Shown in pieces: positions 16,373-24,663 of a stretch of DNA of 64,000 bases (position 1 is the first letter of the stretch; each line of letters begins with the position of its first letter). A program made the translations under genes and the position numbers. The stretch is from Brevibacterium sp. 'Marine' (GTDB taxonomy: Bacteria; Actinomycetota; Actinomycetes; Actinomycetales; Brevibacteriaceae): NCBI RefSeq assembly GCF_012844365.1, contig NZ_CP051626.1, positions 2,728,001 to 2,792,000 on the forward strand, read 5' to 3'. The notes beneath the pieces were generated by a model. It was given only the letters and a program-made list of their open reading frames with translations, was not told the origin of the DNA and searched no databases.

Positions 16373-17142
16373 TCGCCAGACTCCTTAGCTGTGAAACGCT
16401 GCGGCAGTTCGCGTTCGGACAGTTCGGCCACCATCGCCGCCACGGTGTTCTTCACTCGTTGGGAGAGGTCGCCCATCGTCTTCTTCTCATCCCGGCGATC
16501 CCACAGATCCGAATAGTCGATGGCGGGACCGAAGGCGACGACCGAGTCGTGGCTGAAGGGACGGAAGCGGACCTTCTTCTGTCCGCGCGGGTAGACCGTG
16601 TCCAGTCCCCAATGGGCGACGGGGATGATCGGGGCTCCGGTCTCGAGCGCCAGCCGAGCGGTGCCGGTCTTGAAGTGCTGCGGCCACAGCTGCGGGTCCT
16701 TCGTCAAGGTGCCCTCGGGATAGATGACGACGGTCTGCCCGTTGGCCAGGGCCTGTTTCGCATATGCCAGGGAGTCCCCGGCCTGCGCCGAGGCGCGCAG
16801 CACCGGGATCTGCCCGATGCGCTTGAGGATGACGCCCAGGGCACCTGTGAACAGTGTCGACTTCGCGAGGAAGTGCGGCATCCGTCCGTGGCGCTTGAGC
16901 GCCAGTCCCACGAGGATCGGGTCGAGATGGTTGGCGTGGTACGCGGCGGCGATGATGCCCGTCCCGGCCGGCGGCAGGTGCTCGGTCCCCCGCACGCTCA
17001 TCCTCGTGGCCGTGCGCATGAGTCCGAAGGCCGCCGTGGCGGCGACGGTGCCCGCCCGGTTCTGCGAGCGCACCGAGGCGGGGTCGAACGCGACGAGGGG
17101 CTTCGGCTCGTGGGCGGCCCGGGGCGAGGGTTCAGCCCTCAT
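16369..17142 (-). CDS. plsC: 1-acyl-sn-glycerol-3-phosphate acyltransferase family
   Basis: A 257-residue acyltransferase of the PlsC family, acting at the inner membrane in phosphatidic acid synthesis. The catalytic HANHLD (H69 to D74) and the substrate-binding YPEGTLT (141-147) are present; a hydrophobic N-terminal stretch at about 30-45 can anchor it. The start is ATG at 17142, overlapping the murA stop by 4 bases (ATGA); the longer reading is a murA shadow. It forms a murA-plsC-gpsA operon. Which acyl position it uses cannot be told from sequence. Confidence 0.9.
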   Translation of the reverse strand: MRAEPSPRAAHEPKPLVAFDPASVRSQNRAGTVAATAAFGLMRTATRMSVRGTEHLPPAGTGIIAAAYHANHLDPILVGLALKRHGRMPHFLAKSTLFTGALGVILKRIGQIPVLRASAQAGDSLAYAKQALANGQTVVIYPEGTLTKDPQLWPQHFKTGTARLALETGAPIIPVAHWGLDTVYPRGQKKVRFRPFSHDSVVAFGPAIDYSDLWDRRDEKKTMGDLSQRVKNTVAAMVAELSERELPQRFTAKESGE

Positions 17143-18455
17143 GCGGACACCTCGGCGCCGAGTCCGATGAGCTTGTCGAGGAAGTTCTCGTAGCCGCGGT
17201 TGATGAGTTCGATGCCATGGACTTCGCTCGTGCCACGGGCGGCCAGCGCGGCGATGAGGTGGCTGAAGCCGCCGCGCAGATCGGGGACGTCGATGCGGGT
17301 GCCCGTGAGGCCGGTGGGCCCCGAGATCACGGCCGAGTGCTGGTAGTTCCGCCTCCCGAAGCGGCAGGGGGTGCCGCCGAGGCATTCGCGGTAGAGCTGG
17401 ATCTGCGCACCCATATCACGCAGGGCGTCGGTGAAGCCGAACCGGTTCTCGTACACGGTCTCATGGATGATCGACAGCCCCTCGGCCTGAGTCATCGCGA
17501 CGACCAGCGGCTGCTGCCAGTCGGTCATGAAGCCGGGGTGGACGTCGGTCTCCAACGCGAAGGATCGGAGTTTGCCGCCGGGATGGCGGAAGCGGATGCC
17601 GTTCTCCTGCACCTCGAATTCGCCGCCGATCTTGCGGAAGACGTTGAGGAAGGTGATGAGCTCCGGCTGGCTGGCGCCTGCGACGAAGATGTCTCCGCCG
17701 GTGGCGAGTGCCGCCGAGGCCCAGGACGCGGTCTCGTTGCGGTCGGGCAGGGCGCGGTGGATGAACCCACGGAGGGTGTCGACGCCTTCGATGCGCACCA
17801 CACGCTCGGTGTCGACGGTGATGATCGCGCCCATCTTCTGCAGCAGCGCGATGAGATCCATGATCTCCGGTTCGATGGCCGCACCCCGCAGCTCGGTCAC
17901 GCCTTCGGCGCGCACCGCCGTCAGCAGCACCTGTTCGGTGGCTCCGACGGAGGGATAGGGCAGTTCGACCTTGGTTCCCTGCAGGCGGCTGTGCGCCTTG
18001 AGCATGATGCCGCCGGGGGTCTTGTCGACCTCGGCTCCGAACTTGCGGAGCACATCGAGGTGGAAGTTGATGGGGCGGTCGCCGATATGGCAGCCGCCGA
18101 GGTCGGGGATGAATGCCTGGCCGAGGCTGTGCAGGAGAGGTCCGCAGAAGAGGATCGGGATACGTGAGGATCCGGCGTGGGCGTCGATGTCGACGATCGA
18201 GCCCTGAGCCACTTCGGCCGGGTCGAGATGGAGTTCGCCGTCGGGCTGGTCTCCGTCGGGGCCGGAGGTGACGCGGACTCCGTGGAGTTCGAGGAGTCCG
18301 GTGACGATCTCGACGTCGCGGATCTGGGGCACGCCGCGCAGCACGGACGGGGTCTCGCCGAGCAGAGAGGCCACCATCGCCTTGGGCACCAGGTTCTTGG
18401 CGCCGCGGACGCGGACGGTGCCGTCCAGCGGGTTTCCCCCACGTACTTCGAGCAT
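17139..18455 (-). CDS. murA: UDP-N-acetylglucosamine 1-carboxyvinyltransferase
   Basis: MurA transfers enolpyruvate to UDP-GlcNAc, the first committed step of peptidoglycan synthesis. The 438-residue protein has RVRGAKNLVPKAMVASLL (about 15-32) in place of the usual SGAKNAALP, and the active-site loop GGCHIGDRP with Cys122, the residue alkylated by fosfomycin in sensitive enzymes. A Cys rather than Asp suggests fosfomycin sensitivity of this enzyme (inference). The ATG at 18455 has GGGAGGAAC directly upstream. It lies beyond the leuCD terminator and starts the murA-plsC-gpsA unit. Confidence 0.94.
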   Translation of the reverse strand: MLEVRGGNPLDGTVRVRGAKNLVPKAMVASLLGETPSVLRGVPQIRDVEIVTGLLELHGVRVTSGPDGDQPDGELHLDPAEVAQGSIVDIDAHAGSSRIPILFCGPLLHSLGQAFIPDLGGCHIGDRPINFHLDVLRKFGAEVDKTPGGIMLKAHSRLQGTKVELPYPSVGATEQVLLTAVRAEGVTELRGAAIEPEIMDLIALLQKMGAIITVDTERVVRIEGVDTLRGFIHRALPDRNETASWASAALATGGDIFVAGASQPELITFLNVFRKIGGEFEVQENGIRFRHPGGKLRSFALETDVHPGFMTDWQQPLVVAMTQAEGLSIIHETVYENRFGFTDALRDMGAQIQLYRECLGGTPCRFGRRNYQHSAVISGPTGLTGTRIDVPDLRGGFSHLIAALAARGTSEVHGIELINRGYENFLDKLIGLGAEVSA

Positions 18456-18469
18456 GTTCCTCCCTGATT

Positions 18470-18535
18470 CCGATGATCGGATCCGGGCGGGCTTCCACCC
18501 GGAGACGGTGCCCGCTGATTGCGGCGGGCACCGTC
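18470..18535 (-). terminator. leuCD terminator and structured murA leader
   Basis: A perfect 12-bp stem GACGGTGCCCGC / GCGGGCACCGTC (18504-18535, 8-base loop) follows the leuD end. It is followed in the minus direction by a smaller stem CCGGG/CCCGG (18483-18502) and a palindrome CCGATGATCGG (18470-18480). The first is a convincing terminator; the other two lie in the murA leader and may be regulatory. I see no clear murA promoter here. Confidence 0.6.
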
Positions 18536-18660
18536 CTAGACTAACCCAGCCGACGGTATCCCACCGATTCGCTTGAGCCGGCGCCGAGGTCGCGTCCGAC
18601 CGTGGCGGCGGGCCGCCTCGGTGGGGGTCCGATGGCGGCGGTGGGCCGCCTCGGCGAGGG

Positions 18661-19260
18661 TCAGACCTTGGCGGGCAGGGTCGTGGGCTTGAAGGCGAAG
18701 CGGGAGGATTCGTAGGCGACGATCTCGTCTTCCCTGGCCAGGGTGAGGCTGATGTCGTCGTGACCTTCGAGCAGGCGCCAGCGCGTGTAGTCGTCGATCT
18801 GGAAGGACACGGTGACGGTGTCGCATGTCACGGTCTTCTCGTTCAGATCCACGGTGATCGGGGTGCCGGGATGGTTCTCGAGGATCTTCCAGATCAGTTC
18901 GATGTCGGCCTGTTCCAGCTGGGCGGCCAGCAGGCCCTCCTTGCCGGAGTTGCCCCGGAAGATGTCGCCGAAGCGAGAGGACAGGACGACGCGGAAGCCA
19001 TAGTCCTTGAGCGCCCAGACGGCGTGTTCACGCGAGGATCCGGTGCCGAAATCGGGGCCGGCGACGAGGACGGAGCCGGACGCGAAGTTCGGGTCGTTGA
19101 GGACGAAGTCGTCACTGGTCCGCCAGCGGTAGAACAGGGCGTCTTCGAAGCCCGTGCGGGTGACGCGCTTGAGGAACTTCGCGGGGATGATCTGGTCGGT
19201 GTCGATATTGGATCGGCGCAGAGGAACGCCGATGCCGGTGTGGGTGGTGAACGCTTCCAT
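18661..19260 (-). CDS. leuD: 3-isopropylmalate dehydratase small subunit
   Basis: LeuD with LeuC isomerises 2-isopropylmalate to 3-isopropylmalate in leucine synthesis. The 199-residue protein has [14 protein letters not shown] (about 18-31), [16 protein letters not shown] (about 69-84) and [15 protein letters not shown], all classic for the small swivel subunit. It starts 17 bases after leuC and is clearly in the same operon. An intergenic stretch of about 125 bases follows it, with two CCGCCTCGG copies and then the terminator. Confidence 0.97.
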   Translation of the reverse strand: MEAFTTHTGIGVPLRRSNIDTDQIIPAKFLKRVTRTGFEDALFYRWRTSDDFVLNDPNFASGSVLVAGPDFGTGSSREHAVWALKDYGFRVVLSSRFGDIFRGNSGKEGLLAAQLEQADIELIWKILENHPGTPITVDLNEKTVTCDTVTVSFQIDDYTRWRLLEGHDDISLTLAREDEIVAYESSRFAFKPTTLPAKV

Positions 19261-19277
19261 GGCGGTCTCCTCCTACT

Positions 19278-20762
19278 TCAGTCGTTCGTCGAGACGGGCG
19301 TCAGGGTCAGGGACAGGCGGTCGTCGGCCCATTCCACGGGTTCGGCGTCCCGCGGGAGGTCGGCGACGTCACCCGGTGAGGACAGGGTGCCGCGCACTGC
19401 GGTGGCCGCGGCCACGAGCGGGGAGACCAGGTGGGTGCGTCCGCCCTTGCCCTGGCGGCCCTCGAAGTTGCGGTTCGAGGTCGAGGCGCAGCGTTCGCCG
19501 TCGGCCAGCTGGTCGGGGTTCATGCCCAGACACATCGAGCAGCCGGCGAAGCGCCATTCGCCGCCGAAGTCCTTGAAGATGACGTCGAGGCCCTCGTCTT
19601 CGGCCTGGAGGCGGACTTTCGCGGAGCCGGGGACGACCATGAAGCGGACGTTCTCGGCCTTCTTGCGTCCGCGGACCACCTCGGCGGCGGCCCGGAGATC
19701 TTCGATCCGGGAGTTCGTGCAGGAGCCGAGGAAGACGGTGTCGACTTCGATCTCGCGCAGCGGCGTGCCCGGGGTCAGCCCCATATAGGCCAGCGCATTG
19801 GCTGCGGCCGCCTTGTCGTTCTCATCATGAAAGTCGTCGGGGCTGGGCACGGAAGCCGACAGCGGCAGGCCCTGGCCGGGGTTCGTGCCCCACGTGACGA
19901 ACGGTTCGATGTCTTCGGCCTTGAGGACCACCTCGGCGTCGAATTCCGCGCCTTCGTCGGTGTACAGGGTCTTCCAGTACTCGACGGCCGCGTCCCAGTC
20001 TTCGCCCTCGGGGGCATGCGGTCGGCCCTTGACGTAGTCGAAGGTCGTCTCATCGGGGGCGACCATTCCGGCGCGGGCGCCGGCTTCGATCGACATGTTG
20101 CAGATCGTCATCCGGGCTTCCATCGACAGCTGGCGGATGGCCGAACCGCGGTATTCGAGCACGTAGCCCTGTCCCCCGCCGGTGCCGATCTTCGCGATGA
20201 TCGCGAGGATGATGTCCTTGGCGCTCGAGCCCTCGGGCAGATCGCCGTCGACGGTGATCGACATCGTCTTGAAGGGCTTGATACTCAGCGTCTGGGTGGC
20301 GAGCACGTGTTCGACCTCGGAGGTGCCGATACCGAAGGCGAGCGCACCGAAGGCGCCGTGGGTGGAGGTGTGCGAGTCGCCGCAGACGACGGTGGTGCCC
20401 GGCTGGGTCAGGCCCAGCTGCGGTCCCACGACGTGGACGATGCCCTGGTCGGCATCGCCGAGGCTGTGCAGGCGGATGCCGAATTCCTCAGCGTTCTTGC
20501 GCAGCGTGTTGATCTGCGTGGCCGAGGTGGGTTCGGCGATCGGCTTGTCGATGTCCCACGTTGGGGTGTTGTGGTCCTCGGTGGCGATGGTGAGGTCGGG
20601 GCGGCGCACGGGGCGCCCGGCGAGTCGGAGTCCGTCGAAGGCCTGCGGGCTGGTCACCTCGTGGACGAGGTGGAGGTCGATGTAGATAAGGTCCGGCGCA
20701 CCGTCAACACCTCGTGAGACGACGTGATCGGCCCAGACCTTCTCGGCCAATGTGCGTGGCAT
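19278..20762 (-). CDS. leuC: 3-isopropylmalate dehydratase large subunit
   Basis: The [4Fe-4S] aconitase-type subunit, 494 residues. [20 protein letters not shown] (about 132-151), [10 protein letters not shown] and [11 protein letters not shown] supply the three cluster cysteines. The start is the ATG at 20762 with GGGAGG 4 bases upstream. The reading frame stays open further upstream into the ndgR region, but with no site. It diverges from the IclR regulator, as leuCD does from ndgR/ltbR in many actinobacteria. Confidence 0.97.
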   Translation of the reverse strand: MPRTLAEKVWADHVVSRGVDGAPDLIYIDLHLVHEVTSPQAFDGLRLAGRPVRRPDLTIATEDHNTPTWDIDKPIAEPTSATQINTLRKNAEEFGIRLHSLGDADQGIVHVVGPQLGLTQPGTTVVCGDSHTSTHGAFGALAFGIGTSEVEHVLATQTLSIKPFKTMSITVDGDLPEGSSAKDIILAIIAKIGTGGGQGYVLEYRGSAIRQLSMEARMTICNMSIEAGARAGMVAPDETTFDYVKGRPHAPEGEDWDAAVEYWKTLYTDEGAEFDAEVVLKAEDIEPFVTWGTNPGQGLPLSASVPSPDDFHDENDKAAAANALAYMGLTPGTPLREIEVDTVFLGSCTNSRIEDLRAAAEVVRGRKKAENVRFMVVPGSAKVRLQAEDEGLDVIFKDFGGEWRFAGCSMCLGMNPDQLADGERCASTSNRNFEGRQGKGGRTHLVSPLVAAATAVRGTLSSPGDVADLPRDAEPVEWADDRLSLTLTPVSTND

Positions 20763-20835
20763 GGTTCCTCCCGCCGGTGCAGGGATCTCTGCACCCGATG
20801 TAGACCTGACGGGCCGAGGTACGGCGCGTCGATGA

Positions 20836-20894
20836 ATTGCGATGTGCGCACTGGAGTGAGTGCGTATTCGAAATCTACTCGCCCGTATCGCAAT
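20836..20894. promoter_or_regulatory. Operator-like repeats between leuC and the IclR regulator
   Basis: CGCACT/AGTGCG (20847-20852 and 20859-20864, 6-base spacer) sits inside a wider inverted pair ATTGCGAT/ATCGCAAT (20836-20843 and 20887-20894). Just after it, GCATCTC/GAGACGC (20903-20923) forms an imperfect repeat. IclR proteins bind such sites; NdgR/LtbR is known to control leuCD. Which repeat is used cannot be told from sequence. Confidence 0.45.
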
Positions 20895-20937
20895 GCGAAC
20901 TTGCATCTCGCCCACTGAGACGCGCACAATGGTGCCT

Positions 20938-21654
20938 ATGACAAGCAATGGTAGCGGCGTCGGGGTCATCGACAAGGCCGCAATGGTTCTCTCCGCACTT
21001 GAGGCCGGCCCCGCCTCTCTCGCCGAGTTGGTGACGCTGACCGGACTGGCACGCCCCACTGCCCACCGCCTGGCTGTTGCCCTTGAATTCCACCGCATCG
21101 TCGGCCGCGACCTGCAGGGACGCTTCGTCCTCGGGCCGCGCCTGGCCGAGCTGTCCTCGGCCGCCGGCGAGGACCGCCTGCTGGCCGCGGCCGGGCCCGT
21201 TCTGGGTCAGCTGCGCGATCAGACGGGTGAGTCCGCTCAGCTCTTCCGCCGCCAGGGCGATCTGCGTCTGTGCGTGGCCGCGGCCGAGCGCCCCGTGGGT
21301 CTGCGCGACTCCGTGCCGATCGGTGCGACCCTGTCGATGCGCGCCGGCTCTGCCGCTCAGGTGCTGCTGGCCTGGGAGGAGCCGGACCGTCTGCACACGG
21401 GCCTGCGCGGTGCCCGGTTCTCCGCGACCATGCTCTCCGGGGTCCGTCGCCGAGGCTGGGCTCAGTCGATCGCCGAACGCGAGCGCGGCGTCGCCTCGGT
21501 GTCGGCCCCCGTGCGCGGGCCGAGCAACCGCGTGGTCGCCGCGGTCTCGATCTCCGGACCGGTCGACCGGCTCACCCGCCAGCCGGGTCGGCTGCACGCG
21601 AAGTCGGTCATCGACGCCGCGCGTGCGCTGACCGAAGCACTCGTGCGCGGCTGA
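20938..21654 (+). CDS. ndgR: IclR-family regulator of leucine biosynthesis (NdgR/LtbR-like)
   Basis: A 238-residue IclR regulator. The N-terminal winged helix (about 8-70) includes [23 protein letters not shown], and the ligand domain follows from about residue 85. The protein and its divergent position to leuCD match NdgR (Streptomyces) and LtbR (Corynebacterium), which control leuCD, leuB and other amino-acid genes. I chose ATG 20938, giving [20 protein letters not shown], in line with NdgR; ATG 20929 would add three residues. No ribosome site is seen, and CACAAT 7 bases upstream could be a leaderless -10. The DeoR gene follows after 7 bases. Confidence 0.85.
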   Translation: MTSNGSGVGVIDKAAMVLSALEAGPASLAELVTLTGLARPTAHRLAVALEFHRIVGRDLQGRFVLGPRLAELSSAAGEDRLLAAAGPVLGQLRDQTGESAQLFRRQGDLRLCVAAAERPVGLRDSVPIGATLSMRAGSAAQVLLAWEEPDRLHTGLRGARFSATMLSGVRRRGWAQSIAERERGVASVSAPVRGPSNRVVAAVSISGPVDRLTRQPGRLHAKSVIDAARALTEALVRG

Positions 21655-21661
21655 GCGGCCC

Positions 21662-22420
21662 ATGATCGCCGCCCAGAGGCGCAATATCATCGTCGACACG
21701 ATCGAGAGAGACGGCGCCGTCTCCATCACCTCCCTGTCGGAGAAGCTCGACACCTCGGCCGTGACCATCCGCCGTGACCTCGATCAGCTCGCCGAGGAGG
21801 GCAGGCTCATTCGCACCCATGGCGGTGCCGTGCTTGCCTCGAGCGCGCGGGAGTCGAGCTATGCGGAGAAGCTCGAGCAGGCGCTGGCCGAGAAGACTGC
21901 GATCGCGCGCGCTGCGGCGGCGCAGGTGCGCAACGGCGATGTCGTGGCGCTCGGGCCGGGAACGACGACCGAGCTGTTGGCCAAGGAGCTCGTGACGCGT
22001 TCGGGTCTGCGCGTGGTGACGAATTCGCTGCTCGTCGCCGAGGCCATGGTCTCCTCCCCCGACAACGAGGTCATCGTCGTCGGCGGTCTGCTGCGCCATT
22101 CCATTCGCGCCTTCGTCGGCGGCGGCACGGTGTCTCAGCTGCTCGGGCTGCGCGCCGACACCGTCTTCCTCTCCGGCAACGGTCTGGCCGCGGACTTCGG
22201 TCTGTCGACGCCGGCGTTCCCCGTCGCCGACACGGATCGGGCGATGGCCGCCGGGGCGGGACGCGTCACCGCGCTCGTCGATCACACGAAGGTCGGGCTC
22301 CGGTCGTCGGTGCTCACCGTCCCGACCGAACAGATCCAGCAGCTCATCACCGATTCGAAGAGCTCTGAATCCGAGCTCACGGCCCTGCGCGAGGCAGGCG
22401 TCGAGGTCGAGGTCGTCTGA
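21662..22420 (+). CDS. DeoR/GlpR-family regulator, probably of the gal genes
   Basis: A 252-residue sugar-responsive repressor. The N-terminal HTH (about 5-57) carries AVTIRRDLDQLAEEGRLIRTHGGAVL, the DeoR hallmark. The C-terminal DeoRC domain (about 75-235) has the sugar-phosphate-binding LGPGTTTELLAKEL, VTNS, VGGLLR and VDHTKVG. It is co-directional with ndgR (7-base gap) but functionally belongs to the symporter and gal genes beside it. CGATCA repeats follow just after its stop, and a matching TTCGATCA lies in the galT/galM region. The effector is probably a phosphorylated sugar (family knowledge); galactose-1-phosphate is my guess. Confidence 0.85.
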   Translation: MIAAQRRNIIVDTIERDGAVSITSLSEKLDTSAVTIRRDLDQLAEEGRLIRTHGGAVLASSARESSYAEKLEQALAEKTAIARAAAAQVRNGDVVALGPGTTTELLAKELVTRSGLRVVTNSLLVAEAMVSSPDNEVIVVGGLLRHSIRAFVGGGTVSQLLGLRADTVFLSGNGLAADFGLSTPAFPVADTDRAMAAGAGRVTALVDHTKVGLRSSVLTVPTEQIQQLITDSKSSESELTALREAGVEVEVV

Positions 22421-22433
22421 CCAGCCGGGCAAA

Positions 22434-22470
22434 CGATCAGAAATGTTCAAGTTCGATCACTAGCGATCAG
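22434..22470. promoter_or_regulatory. Phased CGATCA repeats, candidate DeoR operator
   Basis: CGATCA occurs at 22434, 22454 and 22464, spacings of 20 and 10 bp, so all on one face of the helix. The middle copy is part of TTCGATCACTAG, which resembles TTCGATCATAAT at 28143 between galT and galM. Confidence 0.5.
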
Positions 22471-22522
22471 GCTCACAATCCTCTAAAGTGTCCACTCGGG
22501 TGTCGCACACCACACGCATCCA

Positions 22523-22558
22523 TGCATTGACGCATTTTGAAGCCGTGCACTGACGCAT
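22523..22558 (+). repeat. Two 13-bp direct repeats upstream of the symporter
   Basis: TGCATTGACGCAT (22523-22535) and TGCACTGACGCAT (22546-22558) differ at one base and are 23 bp apart start to start. They end 11 bases before the proposed TTG start, so a bound protein would block initiation or the leader. An activator or repressor site is possible. Confidence 0.5.
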
Positions 22559-22569
22559 ATGGAGGAACC

Positions 22570-24267
22570 TTGGAAGCAATCCGCTTGGACGCACAGTGGA
22601 TCGACTATCTGCTGATAGCGATCTACTTCATTTTCGTCCTCGGCATCGGGTGGTTCGCCAAACGCGGGATCTCCTCGAGCATCGAGTTCCTCCTCTCCGG
22701 ACGGAGCCTTCCGGCCTGGGTCACGGCTCTCGCGTTCGTGTCGGCCAACCTCGGCGCCGTGGAGATCATGGGCATGTCCGCCACGGGCGCCCAATACGGC
22801 ATGCCGACGATGCACTACTTCTGGATCGGCGCGGTCCCGGCGATGCTGTTCCTCGGTGTCGTGATGATGCCCTTCTACTACGGCTCGAAGGTCCGGTCGG
22901 TTCCGGAGTTCATGCGCAGACGCTTCGGCACGGGCGCCCACCTCGTCAACGCCCTGTCGTTCGCCGTCGCACAGCTGCTCATCGCCGGCGTCAACCTGTT
23001 CCTGCTGGGCACGATCGTCAACCGCCTGCTCGGCTGGCCCCTGTGGATCACCCTCATCGTCGCCGCCGCCATCGTCCTGTCCTACATCACCCTCGGCGGG
23101 CTGAGCGCGGCCATCTACAACGAGGTGCTGCAGTTCTTCGTCATCGTCGCAGCTCTCCTGCCGCTCACCCTCATCGGCCTCAACCGCGTCGGCGGTTGGG
23201 ACGGACTCGTCGACAAGGTGAGCAATGACGGAATGCTCGGCGCCGAACAGCTGAGCAGCTGGCCGGGCGAGCAGCTCTCCGGCTTCTCGAACCCCGTGCT
23301 CTCGGTCGTCGGCATCGTCTTCGGCCTCGGCTTCGTGCTGTCCTTCGGCTACTGGACGACGAACTTCGTCGAGGTCCAGCGCGCCATGGCCTCGAAGTCG
23401 ATCAACGCCGCGCGCCTGACGCCGATCATCGGCGCGTTCCCGAAGATGCTCATCCCCTTCATCGTCGTCGTCCCCGGCATGATCGCCGCGGTGCTCGTGC
23501 CGCAGATGACGCAGTTCAAGGAGATCTCGGCCTCCATCGACGAGGCGACCGCGCTCGAACAGACGGGCGTGACGTACAACGATGCGCTCCTGCTGCTCAT
23601 GCGCGAGGTCCTGCCCAACGGTCTCCTCGGTGTGGCGATCGCCGGCCTGCTCGCCGCGTTCATGGCCGGCATGGCCGCGAACATCTCCGCGTTCAACACG
23701 GTCTTCAGCTACGACCTGTGGCAGCAGTACGTGGTCAAGGACCGCGAGGACGACTACTACCTCAAGATCGGCCGGTGGGCGACGATCGGCGCCTGCGTCG
23801 TGGCGATCTTCACCGCTCTCATCGCGGGCAACTTCTCCAACCTCATGGACTACCTGCAGACGCTGTTCGGCTTCTTCAACGCCCCCCTGTTCGCCACGTT
23901 CATCCTCGGTATGTTCTGGAAGCGGATGTCGGCGACCGCCGGTTGGGTCGGCCTCGTCGGCGGCACGCTGTCTGCCGTGTTCGTGTTCATCCTCGCCGAG
24001 ACCGGAGTCCTCGACCTGCCCGGTCAGGGTGCCGCATTCCTCGCGGCCAGCACGGCGTTCGTCGTCGACATCGTCCTGTCGGTGATCGTCACCCTGTTCA
24101 CCACGCCGAAGCCGGCTGCGGAGCTGCGCGGACTCGTCTACTCGGAGACCCCGAAGTCCGACTTCGAGGACCTCGGCGAACCGAAGGCGCCGTTCTGGAA
24201 GCGCCCCGTGCCCGTCGCGGGTGTCGCCCTGGTGCTCGTCATCATCCTCAACGTGACATTCGGCTGA
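22570..24267 (+). CDS. Sodium:solute symporter (SSS), probably sugar/galactose uptake
   Basis: A 565-residue membrane transporter with about 14 hydrophobic segments. The SSS core is clear: an N-terminal helix with IDYLLIAIYFIFVLGIGW, FLLSGRSLPAWVTALAFVSA, then YITLGGLSAAIYNEVLQF and NTVFSYDLWQQY. The closest idea is an SglT/galactose-type symporter. The start is taken as TTG at 22570, behind GGAGGAACC, with the same ribosome site spacing as leuC and galT; the ATG at 22537 has no such site. Its place between the DeoR regulator and galK/T/M supports galactose or a related sugar (inference). Confidence 0.88.
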   Translation: MEAIRLDAQWIDYLLIAIYFIFVLGIGWFAKRGISSSIEFLLSGRSLPAWVTALAFVSANLGAVEIMGMSATGAQYGMPTMHYFWIGAVPAMLFLGVVMMPFYYGSKVRSVPEFMRRRFGTGAHLVNALSFAVAQLLIAGVNLFLLGTIVNRLLGWPLWITLIVAAAIVLSYITLGGLSAAIYNEVLQFFVIVAALLPLTLIGLNRVGGWDGLVDKVSNDGMLGAEQLSSWPGEQLSGFSNPVLSVVGIVFGLGFVLSFGYWTTNFVEVQRAMASKSINAARLTPIIGAFPKMLIPFIVVVPGMIAAVLVPQMTQFKEISASIDEATALEQTGVTYNDALLLLMREVLPNGLLGVAIAGLLAAFMAGMAANISAFNTVFSYDLWQQYVVKDREDDYYLKIGRWATIGACVVAIFTALIAGNFSNLMDYLQTLFGFFNAPLFATFILGMFWKRMSATAGWVGLVGGTLSAVFVFILAETGVLDLPGQGAAFLAASTAFVVDIVLSVIVTLFTTPKPAAELRGLVYSETPKSDFEDLGEPKAPFWKRPVPVAGVALVLVIILNVTFG

Positions 24268-24284
24268 AGGAGCCCGTGATTCCC

Positions 24285-24563
24285 ATGAGCAATTCCAACG
24301 AACAGACCAAGACCGCAGGCGCCTTCGACGTCCGCAACTTCATCGGTGCGCTGTTGGCGATCTTCGGCATCATCCTCACGATCGCCGGAATCGTCGGCTT
24401 CACTCCCGACGAAGCCGAGCGCACCGGCGGGGTCGATGCGAACCTATGGACCGGGATCGGTCTCGTCATCGCCGCGGCCGTCTTCCTCATCTGGGCGCGG
24501 CTGCGTCCGCTCCGCATCGTCGAGACACCCGACGACGCCGCAGGCGCGCCTGGCACCGACTGA
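24285..24563 (+). CDS. Small two-helix membrane protein next to the symporter
   Basis: A 92-residue protein with two hydrophobic segments (about residues 18-40 and 52-69) and a short acidic linker between them (FTPDEAERTGGVD). The gene follows the symporter after 17 bases behind GAAGGAG, so it is co-transcribed. The start may also be GTG at 24276, which is nearer the ribosome site; I prefer the ATG. I recall no defined family; small partners beside SSS transporters are common in actinobacteria. It may be an accessory subunit (inference). Confidence 0.7.
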   Translation: MSNSNEQTKTAGAFDVRNFIGALLAIFGIILTIAGIVGFTPDEAERTGGVDANLWTGIGLVIAAAVFLIWARLRPLRIVETPDDAAGAPGTD

Positions 24564-24620
24564 CACCCGCCCTCGCATTCGGAGATCGGACCAGACTGAC
24601 TCCGTCGCCGAGGCGGCCCA

Positions 24621-24645
24621 AGCCCGAGTCCAGGTGGTGCGGGCT
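24621..24645. terminator. Possible weak terminator in the convergent gap
   Basis: AGCCCG / CGGGCT with a 13-base loop lies between the convergent small membrane protein and hydrolase genes. The stem is short and there is no T-tract. Confidence 0.3.
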
Positions 24646-24663
24646 CAGGGCGCAGGCAACGGA

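Noticed and set aside
18536-18660. A small gene between murA and leuD
   Set aside because: The open frame there is an Arg/His-rich product of the GC bias and overlaps leuD. The stretch holds only the terminator and two copies of CCGCCTCGG.
22537-22572. ATG at 22537 as the symporter start
   Set aside because: It lies between the two 13-bp repeats with no ribosome site, whereas TTG 22570 has GGAGG at the same spacing as leuC and galT.
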